From assembly GCA_902766305.1 (NCBI GenBank), contig CACXDE010000334.1:1-5621 (forward strand): 5,621 bases of DNA. The letters are read 5' to 3'. The position numbers were made by a program, and so were the translations under genes. The number at the start of each line of letters is the position of its first letter. Within the stretch, counting starts at the first letter, position 1. Below, piece by piece: positions 1 to 5,457 of the stretch. This DNA is from an uncultured Ruminococcus sp. (GTDB taxonomy: Bacteria > Bacillota > Clostridia > Oscillospirales > Acutalibacteraceae). The notes below the pieces were generated by a model. It saw only the letters and a program-made list of their open reading frames with translations. It was not told the origin of the DNA and did no database searches.

Positions 1-11
1 ACACCACTCCC

Positions 12-73
12 TGGGCGAAACCCTTTGTTTAAAAACAAAGGGTTTCGCCCAACCCCCCTTCCTAAAAAAAACT
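12..73 (-). repeat. Dispersed-type hairpin repeat, copy 1 (reads leftward)
   Basis: Positions 12-30 and 33-51 are perfectly complementary (19 bp, nominal loop AA at 31-32; in practice the innermost A-T pairs would open). Read on the minus strand, the stem is preceded by AGTTTTTTTTA and then GGAAGGGGGGTT. The same order of parts (AG plus a T run, GGAA with a G run and TT, then a GGG...ACCCTTT stem) recurs on the plus strand at 4908-4964, where the 12-mer is GGAAAGGGGGTT, one mismatch away. I infer two diverged copies of one repeat family. The stem is not followed by a T tract on either strand, so it is a poor classical terminator, although on the minus strand the T8 run lies just before it. 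The element may continue past the left edge. Confidence 0.65.
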
Positions 74-161
74 ATAATTCTTTTAAAAAGAGAGCTGTAG
101 TATTTTTGCCGTGCCAAATAAAATTTACACTTAGGCGCAGAGCCTGTGCCCCCAACTCCAT
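72..161 (-). other. Possible 29-residue leftward ORF or part of a small RNA (unresolved)
   Basis: Downstream of the leftward promoter at 204-232, a minus-strand frame is open from about 206 to a TAG at 74-72. Its only ATG, at 161-159, gives 29 residues beginning MELGAQALRL and ending in ALFLKEL. No Shine-Dalgarno sequence precedes the ATG and no domain is recognisable. The composition is protein-like (amphipathic), but so short an open frame can occur by chance. The same DNA could instead be part of an untranslated RNA or of the leader of a gene lying left of the window. I report it only because a promoter points into it. It should not be treated as an established gene. Confidence 0.15.
134..150 (+). 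repeat. Small imperfect hairpin in the left intergenic region
   Basis: GGCGCAG (134-140) and CTGTGCC (144-150) can pair over 7 bp as plus-strand RNA with one G-U wobble and a 3-nt loop (AGC). On the minus strand, which is the one with a promoter, the wobble becomes an A-C mismatch. The fold is therefore weaker on the strand more likely to be transcribed. No function is assigned. Confidence 0.3.
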
Positions 162-178
162 GCTGCGAACTTCTGCTT

Positions 179-193
179 TATACTCCGAGTATA
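179..193. promoter_or_regulatory. Palindrome in the initially transcribed region of the leftward promoter
   Basis: TATACTC (179-185) and GAGTATA (187-193) form a perfect 7-bp inverted repeat around a single central C. It lies about 4-18 bases after the start expected from the leftward -10 box at 204-209. That position fits either a repressor operator or a 5' stem on the transcript, though a 1-nt loop favours a protein-binding site over an RNA hairpin. The regulator is unknown. Confidence 0.35.
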
Positions 194-203
194 CACCGCT
201 TCT

Positions 204-232
204 ATTTTACCACAAAAACAACTGTTTGTCTA
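204..232 (-). promoter_or_regulatory. Leftward sigma-A-type promoter with extended -10
   Basis: On the minus strand, TAGACA (232-227) and TAAAAT (209-204) are separated by exactly 17 bp. TGG immediately precedes the -10, giving a TGn extended -10. This is one mismatch from each consensus hexamer with ideal spacing. Transcription would start near 197 and run out of the left edge of the window. No recognised gene lies in front of it within the window, so it serves a leftward neighbour or a small RNA. Confidence 0.5.
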
Positions 233-242
233 TAAATAATTG

Positions 243-269
243 GTAAAAAATCATTGTAAAAAATCATTG
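243..269. repeat. Perfect 13-bp tandem duplication
   Basis: TAAAAAATCATTG occurs twice back to back (244-256 and 257-269), followed by a partial third start (TAAATG). It lies between the leftward promoter and the operator-like inverted repeat. It could be a replication-slippage duplication, or two direct binding sites on about one helical turn-and-a-quarter spacing. Confidence 0.6.
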
Positions 270-273
270 TAAA

Positions 274-295
274 TGACATATTTTTATTTATGTCA
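274..295. promoter_or_regulatory. Operator-like inverted repeat upstream of the giant gene's promoter
   Basis: TGACATA (274-280) and TATGTCA (289-295) are perfect 7-bp inverted half-sites around an 8-bp AT-only spacer. The centre is about 66 bases before the transcription start predicted from the promoter at 317-344, a normal place for a dimeric activator. The half-sites do not match the Rex (TTGTTAA-type) or FNR (TTGAT-type) sites that would be the obvious candidates for an iron-sulfur redox gene. No regulator is named. Confidence 0.4.
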
Positions 296-316
296 ACAAT
301 AAAAGGCAAAAAACGA

Positions 317-344
317 TTGAATTTCCGAAAAAAAGGTGTATAAT
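317..344 (+). promoter_or_regulatory. Predicted sigma-A promoter of the giant activase-like gene
   Basis: TTGAAT (317-322) and a perfect TATAAT (339-344) are separated by 16 bp. The start would fall near 351, giving a leader of about 60 nt before the preferred ATG at 413. It is the only good rightward promoter I see upstream of the gene, and it implies the gene is transcribed from its own start, not as part of an operon from the left. Confidence 0.6.
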
Positions 345-396
345 TAGTATGTGTTTTTATATCATCTTATGTTTTTATGTTGAAATATTGTTTTAT

Positions 397-415
397 GGAA
401 GGGCTGCGGAAAATG
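397..415 (+). promoter_or_regulatory. Ribosome binding site deciding the start of the giant gene
   Basis: GGAAGGG at 397-403, 9 nt before ATG 413, is the only purine-rich Shine-Dalgarno-like site in the leader. In-frame ATGs at 377 and 395 have T-rich sequence before them. Starting at 413 puts the first ATPase motif at residue 10, as is usual for this family. Confidence 0.6.
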
Positions 416-3400
416 GATAATAATAAAGCTTATAAGATAGGCATTGATGTAGGTTCTACCACTGTCAAGCTTGTTCTGACTGACGGTGACAAAATTCTGT
501 TTCACAAATATATCAGACATTTTGCCAAACAAAGAGAAAGCATACTCTCTCTTCTTAAAGAGATTATACCTCTCATAAACGAAAATAAATTCAAAGTCTG
601 TATGACAGGTTCGGGCGCAAGAATAATTGCCGACAAAATCGGCGTTCCTTTTACACAGGAGGTTGTCGCAAATTCTCTCGCCCTTAAAAAGCGTTATGAC
701 AAAATAGGTACAGCAATTGAGCTCGGCGGTCAGGACGCTAAAATAATCTTCTTCCGTGACGATGACAACGGCGAACCCGCTGTCTATGATATGAGAATGA
801 ACGGTTCATGTGCCGGAGGTACAGGCGCGTTCATTGACGAAGTAGCAGCTGTATTAGGCGTCGAAGACTGCAAAATGAACGAGCTTGCCTCACAGGGTAC
901 AAGTGTTTATGATATTTCGGGCAGGTGCGGAGTTTTTGCAAAAACAGATATTCAGGCGCTTCTTAATCAGGGAGTAAAGAAATCAGACATTGCACTTTCG
1001 AGCTATCACGCTATTGCAAAACAGACTATAGGCGGTCTTTCTCAGGGTCTTGACATAAAAGCGCCTGTTGCATTTGAGGGCGGTCCGCTTACTTTCCATC
1101 CTCGTCTCGGAAAGGTTTTTGCTGAAAGACTGGAGCTAAAAAAAGAAGATATTCTCGTTCCGGAAAATCCTGAAATAATGGTCGCTTACGGAGCTGCACT
1201 TAGCATTGATGAGCTGCACTCTGATTCTGATGACTACGCTCTCGATGACCTTATTAAAAGCATGGAAGAGGCTGCCAAAGAAAAGAATCTTCCTGATGAA
1301 AGCGGAAAGCTTTACTTTGAAAGCGATAAAGAGTATCAGGAATTTATTGAAAAGCACCCGCATAAAGAAGCACCTGACTATATGCCCAAAGCCGGTGAAA
1401 CAGTAAACGCTTATCTGGGAATAGACGCCGGAAGTACGACAACAAAGCTTGTACTTATGAATGAAAATGAAGAAATAATAGATTCATTCTATTCATCAAA
1501 TGAGGGCAATCCTCTGAATGTTGCAAAGAAAGCCTTGCTTGCAATGTACGACAAATATAAAAAAACAGGCGCAAAGCTGAATATAGTATCCGCTGCTTCG
1601 ACAGGCTATGGAGAATTTCTTTTCTCCAAGGCTTTCAGAACAGAAACACATATTGTTGAAACAGTAGCGCATTCTATGGCTGCCTCGAAATATGTAGGCG
1701 ATCCAAGCTTTATCCTCGATATAGGCGGACAGGATATGAAGGCTATATGGCTTGAAAACGGCATAATCACAAATATAGTTGTAAACGAAGCCTGCTCGTC
1801 CGGCTGCGGTTCGTTCCTTGAAAATTTCGCTCAGACTCTGAATATCGAAACAAAGGATATTGCTGCCCGTGCTTTTGAATCGGATAAGCCTGCCAAGCTT
1901 GGAAGCCGCTGTACCGTGTTCATGAACAGCTCTATCATAACCGAACAGAGAAACGGTAAGCAGCCGGATGATATTATGGCTGGTCTGTGCCGCTCAATTA
2001 TAGAAAATGTATTTACAAAGGTTATACGTGTACCGAATATTGATTCCCTCGGCAATAAAATAGTAGTTCAGGGCGGTACATTCCGCAATGACGCTGTACT
2101 CAGAGCTATGGAACAGTATGTCGGAAAGGATGTCATACGTGCGCCTTACCCGGGTCTGATGGGTGCTATAGGTTCTGCGCTTACTGCTAAAGAAGAGGCT
2201 CAGAAGGATGGTTTCAAAAAATCCTTCATTTCCTACAAAGAGCTTAAGGATTTCACATATAAGCAGGAGGCTAACTCCCCTTGCCCATACTGCACAAACC
2301 ACTGCAACAGAACCATCCTTACATTCTCCACCGGTGAAAGCTGGGTTACAAACAACCGCTGTGAAAAGGGTGAGGTTCTGGGAGACCCGAAGGACAGCAA
2401 AACAAAGGAAAAAATCAAGGAAATAAGCAGCAATGCTAACAAGCCTGTAAATATGTTTGAGGTGCGCAAGAAGCTTATGTTCAAGGAATATCCCTATGAA
2501 CAGCTTCTTGAAAATCAGAACACAGTAATAGGTCTGCCAAGAGTTCTCTATTTCTGGGAGGGAATGCCTTTCTGGAGCACGCTGTGGAAGTCTCTTGGCT
2601 TTGAAATAAAGATTTCTCCGGTCAGCACAAGAAAAATATACGAAAACGGTATTCATGCCGTTCCGTCAGATACAGAATGCTTCCCGGCAAAGCTTACACA
2701 CGGTCATATACGTGAGCTTATCAAAATGGGTGTTGACAGGGTATTCATGCCTATAATTGTCGTTATGCCCTCTGAAAATCCGGAGGAAACAAGCTTTTCA
2801 CGCTGCGCTCTGGTAAAGGGATACCCGATTGTAATACAAAACTCTGACAACCCTGACAGGGAGTTCGGCGTACCGTTTGACAATCCTTATTTCTACTGGT
2901 ATTCAAATGAGGACAGAAAAAATCAGGTATGCGAATATATGGAAAAGACATTCGGCATCGATCCGGCTGTCACAAGCAAAGCAGTAGGCTTTGCCGAGGC
3001 TGCTCAGGCTCAGTATGACAGGGAGCTTAAAGAAAAGGGCGGAAAGGTGATAGATCAGGTCACAAGAGATAATAAATTTGCTGTTGTAATGGCTGGCCGT
3101 CCATACCACAATGATCCCCTTGTTAACCACGAGCTTCCTGAAATGTTTGTAAATATGGGTGTGCCGGTGCTTACAGCGGACAGTATTCCTGAACTTGGAA
3201 AAGTAGAGCTGAGAAAATCGCGCATTGATATTGTTAACAATTTCCACGCAAGAATGCTCAGCAGCTCTATTGTTGCAGCAAACAATCCGAATCTTGAATA
3301 CATACAGATAGTATCTTTCGGCTGCGGACATGACGCTGTTCTTTCTGATGAAATAATCCGTATCATGAAAGAAATAAGCGGCAAAGCGCCATTGATACTA

Positions 3401-4753
3401 AAGGTAGATGAGAGCGACGCACAGGGACCGCTCCGCATACGTGTACGTTCATTTATTGAAACAATAGAGAGAAAACGCAGACTTAATGTTTCTCATCAGA
3501 TAAGAGAGCTGCCCGATCCCTATCCTGTAAAGTATACTAAAAAAGAGAAGAAAGAAAAGATCGTGCTTATCCCGAACAGCTCGCACGCATTCTGTCAGAT
3601 TATGACTGCTGCATTCCGTACACAAAAGGTTCGTGCAGTTCCGCTTGATATAGGCAGAGAGGAAGCTATAAGACTGGGCAAGAAATATACCCACAATGAT
3701 ATATGCTTCCCGGCACAGATTGTTATCGGTGAGATACTCGGCGCACTTGAAAGCGGTGAATATGACAAGAATCAGGTCGCTGTCGGAATGGCAAAATATC
3801 TGGGGTGCTGCCGTTTGCCGCATTATGCTACGATTCTGAGAAAGGCGCTTGACGATGCCGGATATGCAAATGTATCTATCATGACAAATGATGATGTTGA
3901 CCTTCATCAGCTTCATCCGGGATACAAAATAAATATGGGTACACTGATAAATGTTTCCCTTGCTCTTCCGATGATAGACGTGCTTGAAGAGATACTCAGA
4001 AAGATACGTCCCTACGAGCTTGAAAAGGGCAGCGCTGAAACTGCATTCAATAAGGGCATGGAATATCTTTCAACGGGAATAGAAAAGCACGGTGCTATTG
4101 GCGCTGTAAGAGGATTCAAAAAAGCCCTCAAGCTTTTCAGGAATGTCAAATACGACAGATCTGTACAGAAGCCAAAGGTACTTATTGTAGGCGAATATCT
4201 TCTCAATTTCCATCCGGGTGCTAACGGTGATATAGAAAACTATCTCGAAAACAATAATTTTGAGATAATCGAAGCGAAAATGACTGACGTTATTCAGAAG
4301 TCATATTTCTGTCAGGGCAAGCAGATAAAGGAATTTAAGGTAAAGCGTGACAAAAACACCATATTCTGGTCGAAGGTCGCAAACTGGTTCTTCAACATGA
4401 CTCACAAGTACATCGACTTCCTCGCAAGAAAAGAACCTCTGCACGATAAAAATGTTCTTATGGACGACCTTGCTGTTGACAGCGATCAGATCATACATCA
4501 CACCTTTGATACCGGTGAAGGCATACTTATACCGGCGGAGATAATACATCATGCAAAGCACGGATGCAAGAATTTCGTTATTCTCCAGCCCTTCGGATGT
4601 CTGCCGAACCATGTTATAGGCAGAGGTGTAAGCAAGCGTCTGAAAGAGCTTTTCCCTGATATTGAGCTTCTCCCCCTTGACTACGATCCGGATGTCAGCT
4701 TCGCAAACATCGAAAACCGTCTGCAAATGCTCGTAATGAATCAGAAAGTATGA
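413..4753 (+). CDS. Giant fused 2-hydroxyacyl-CoA dehydratase activase-like protein (double ATPase plus double dehydratase-like domains)
   Basis: Predicted cytoplasmic iron-sulfur ATPase of the HgdC/BadFG/BcrAD activator family, fused to DUF2229 and HgdA/HgdB-like modules. Family activators hydrolyse ATP to push one electron at very low potential into a partner cluster. Numbering is from ATG 413, chosen because GGAAGGG (397-403) lies 9 nt upstream; the frame is open from ATG 377 (1458 residues), which lacks such a site. Domain 1 (about 8-270): GIDVGSTT at 10-17, ELGGQD at 103-108, Cys133, Cys172, GG at 223-224. An acidic linker follows. Domain 2 (about 335-595): GIDAGSTT with Asp338, DIGGQD at 436-441, Cys461, extra Cys465, Cys500, GG at 554-555. 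Then a Cys4 motif (624, 627, 631, 650). Module 3 (about 702-1030): Cys756, Cys798, GRP at 895-897, FGCG with Cys971. Module 4 (about 1050-1446): Cys1098, Cys1132-1133, Cys1396. No signal peptide or membrane segment is seen. Family assignment is firm; the substrate is unknown. It is a lone gene with its own promoter and terminator. Confidence 0.93.
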   Translation: MDNNKAYKIGIDVGSTTVKLVLTDGDKILFHKYIRHFAKQRESILSLLKEIIPLINENKFKVCMTGSGARIIADKIGVPFTQEVVANSLALKKRYDKIGTAIELGGQDAKIIFFRDDDNGEPAVYDMRMNGSCAGGTGAFIDEVAAVLGVEDCKMNELASQGTSVYDISGRCGVFAKTDIQALLNQGVKKSDIALSSYHAIAKQTIGGLSQGLDIKAPVAFEGGPLTFHPRLGKVFAERLELKKEDILVPENPEIMVAYGAALSIDELHSDSDDYALDDLIKSMEEAAKEKNLPDESGKLYFESDKEYQEFIEKHPHKEAPDYMPKAGETVNAYLGIDAGSTTTKLVLMNENEEIIDSFYSSNEGNPLNVAKKALLAMYDKYKKTGAKLNIVSAASTGYGEFLFSKAFRTETHIVETVAHSMAASKYVGDPSFILDIGGQDMKAIWLENGIITNIVVNEACSSGCGSFLENFAQTLNIETKDIAARAFESDKPAKLGSRCTVFMNSSIITEQRNGKQPDDIMAGLCRSIIENVFTKVIRVPNIDSLGNKIVVQGGTFRNDAVLRAMEQYVGKDVIRAPYPGLMGAIGSALTAKEEAQKDGFKKSFISYKELKDFTYKQEANSPCPYCTNHCNRTILTFSTGESWVTNNRCEKGEVLGDPKDSKTKEKIKEISSNANKPVNMFEVRKKLMFKEYPYEQLLENQNTVIGLPRVLYFWEGMPFWSTLWKSLGFEIKISPVSTRKIYENGIHAVPSDTECFPAKLTHGHIRELIKMGVDRVFMPIIVVMPSENPEETSFSRCALVKGYPIVIQNSDNPDREFGVPFDNPYFYWYSNEDRKNQVCEYMEKTFGIDPAVTSKAVGFAEAAQAQYDRELKEKGGKVIDQVTRDNKFAVVMAGRPYHNDPLVNHELPEMFVNMGVPVLTADSIPELGKVELRKSRIDIVNNFHARMLSSSIVAANNPNLEYIQIVSFGCGHDAVLSDEIIRIMKEISGKAPLILKVDESDAQGPLRIRVRSFIETIERKRRLNVSHQIRELPDPYPVKYTKKEKKEKIVLIPNSSHAFCQIMTAAFRTQKVRAVPLDIGREEAIRLGKKYTHNDICFPAQIVIGEILGALESGEYDKNQVAVGMAKYLGCCRLPHYATILRKALDDAGYANVSIMTNDDVDLHQLHPGYKINMGTLINVSLALPMIDVLEEILRKIRPYELEKGSAETAFNKGMEYLSTGIEKHGAIGAVRGFKKALKLFRNVKYDRSVQKPKVLIVGEYLLNFHPGANGDIENYLENNNFEIIEAKMTDVIQKSYFCQGKQIKEFKVKRDKNTIFWSKVANWFFNMTHKYIDFLARKEPLHDKNVLMDDLAVDSDQIIHHTFDTGEGILIPAEIIHHAKHGCKNFVILQPFGCLPNHVIGRGVSKRLKELFPDIELLPLDYDPDVSFANIENRLQMLVMNQKV

Positions 4754-4762
4754 TCATGTATG

Positions 4763-4830
4763 TTGGGGCTGCCGCCCCAAACCCCGCCCGGGCTTCTCGC
4801 CCGGATCTCGGCAGGGAACAAGTTCCCTGC
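4763..4830. repeat. GC-rich array of three consecutive hairpins
   Basis: Ten bases after the stop codon of the giant gene come three independent perfect hairpins: TTGGGGC/GCCCCAA (4763-4769 with 4774-4780, loop TGCC); CCGGGC/GCCCGG (4788-4793 with 4799-4804, loop TTCTC); and GCAGGGAAC/GTTCCCTGC (4811-4819 with 4822-4830, nominal loop AA). They are joined by short C-rich linkers and the last is followed by ACCCG. The block is much richer in GC than its surroundings. From memory, modular hairpin arrays of this style are scattered between genes in gut Firmicutes. Multicopy status cannot be shown from one window. It would sit in the 3' untranslated region of the giant gene's mRNA, ahead of the terminator. 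Confidence 0.7.
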
Positions 4831-4853
4831 ACCCGTTAATTTTTCCAAATAAT

Positions 4854-4897
4854 AACAGACACTCTCGTTTTTTGCGAAAGTGTCTGTTTTGTTTTTA
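4854..4897 (+). terminator. Intrinsic terminator of the giant gene, possibly bidirectional
   Basis: AACAGACACT (4854-4863) pairs with AGTGTCTGTT (4879-4888). After a C/A mismatch, a further three pairs form (TCG/CGA, 4865-4867 with 4875-4877), with the loop at 4868-4874. The stem runs into TTTTGTTTTTATTATT, a good T tract on the plus strand. On the minus strand the stem is followed by TTATTATTT, a weaker tract that could also stop readthrough from rpiB. It lies about 100 nt after the giant gene's stop codon, beyond the GC-rich hairpin array. Confidence 0.8.
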
Positions 4898-4907
4898 TTA
4901 TTAATTT

Positions 4908-4964
4908 AAAAGTTTTTGGAAAGGGGGTTGGGGGATAACCCTTTTTCAAAAGGGTTTCCCCCAA
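4908..4964 (+). repeat. Dispersed-type hairpin repeat, copy 2 (reads rightward)
   Basis: AAAAGTTTTTGG and AAAGGGGGTT lead into a long stem: TTGGGGGA (4928-4935) pairs with TCCCCCAA (4957-4964), T4936 is bulged, and AACCCTTTT (4937-4945) pairs with AAAAGGGTT (4948-4956) around loop TC. It resembles the left-edge element (12-73) in order of parts and in a 12-mer differing at one base, but points the other way. It lies 25 bp beyond the rpiB stop codon. No T tract follows on the plus strand and only a C-rich run on the minus strand, so I call it a repeat and not a terminator. Confidence 0.65.
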
Positions 4965-4989
4965 GAAAGTTCATAGCAAACTTATTATT

Positions 4990-5442
4990 TCACCCTATAT
5001 CCTTACCGTTTTCTATATCGGTGAGGAGTGACACACGGCGTTCATGTCTGCCGCCGTCAAATCCTGTAGACAGGAAGATATCTATCATTTTCATTGCAAG
5101 CTCCTGACTTACAACACTCTGACCCATACAGATGACATTAGCATTGTTATGACGTCTTGTCATTTCTGCAAGCTTTTCATTTGTGCATACAGCTGCCCTG
5201 ATTCCCTTTACCTTGTTGGCAGCCATTGATACTCCAAGACCGGTAGTGCAGCATAGTATCCCATAGTCGCACTCACCCTTTGCTACAGCATTGGCAGCAA
5301 GAAAGGCAAATTTCGGATAATCTACCGATTCCTTTGAAAAACAGCCGAAATCTACATATTCGATACCCTTTTCATCAAGATGCTTCTTTACAGCTTCCTT
5401 CAGTTCATATGCGCCGTGATCGGCACCCAATGATATTTTCAT
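4990..5442 (-). CDS. rpiB: Ribose-5-phosphate isomerase B (RpiB/LacA/LacB family)
   Basis: Interconverts ribose 5-phosphate and ribulose 5-phosphate in the cytoplasmic non-oxidative pentose phosphate pathway. At 150 residues it is full length for the family. By alignment from memory to E. coli RpiB: the N-terminal ADHG at 7-10 supplies Asp8 and His9; Cys65 is the catalytic base in GILCCTTGLG (61-70); Thr67 and Gly68 belong to the anion-hole loop; AANKVKGIRA is at 74-83; His98 in RRHN is the ring-opening histidine; Arg132 and Arg136 (GGRHERR) bind phosphate. The usual CGTG loop reads CTTG here, a Gly-to-Thr change at residue 66. The start at 5442 is supported by GAGG at 5456-5453, 10 nt upstream and overlapping the tsaB stop. 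LacA/LacB-type galactose-6-phosphate isomerase or another aldose-ketose activity is possible, but RpiB fits best and no lac genes are visible. Confidence 0.93.
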   Translation of the reverse strand: MKISLGADHGAYELKEAVKKHLDEKGIEYVDFGCFSKESVDYPKFAFLAANAVAKGECDYGILCCTTGLGVSMAANKVKGIRAAVCTNEKLAEMTRRHNNANVICMGQSVVSQELAMKMIDIFLSTGFDGGRHERRVSLLTDIENGKDIG

Positions 5443-5457
5443 TTTATCATCGCCTCA
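5443..5457 (-). promoter_or_regulatory. Ribosome binding site of rpiB overlapping the tsaB stop codon
   Basis: The tsaB stop TGA (5457-5455) shares its last two bases with GAGG (5456-5453), which stands 10 nt before the rpiB ATG. Terminating ribosomes would therefore sit on the rpiB initiation site, so translational coupling is likely. Confidence 0.6.

Noticed and set aside
33..60. Left-edge hairpin as a rho-independent terminator for a gene to the left
   Set aside because: The 19-bp stem is followed by a C-rich run on the plus strand, not T residues. It resembles the repeat at 4908-4964, so a repeat is the better explanation.
25..246. Plus-strand 73-residue open frame in the left intergenic region
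   Set aside because: It starts inside the loop-side arm of the perfect hairpin, has no ribosome binding site, overlaps the leftward promoter, and its translation looks random.
244..269. Short CRISPR-like direct repeats
   Set aside because: Only two 13-bp units occur, directly abutting with no spacer between them, and no cas genes are present.
266..296. Second leftward promoter with a perfect TTGACA at 296-291
   Set aside because: At 17-bp spacing the -10 would be TTTACA, and TACAAT needs a 19-bp spacer. The TTGACA is also part of the inverted repeat, so a promoter call is not supported.
377..412. Using the first ATG (377) or the second (395) as the giant gene's start
   Set aside because: Neither has a Shine-Dalgarno sequence. 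The site at 397-403 serves ATG 413, and the extra 12 residues have no family counterpart.
1994..2656. Minus-strand 220-residue open frame inside the giant gene
   Set aside because: It lies wholly antisense to conserved ATPase and linker sequence, has no recognisable domain, and is explained as an antisense shadow of the codon bias.
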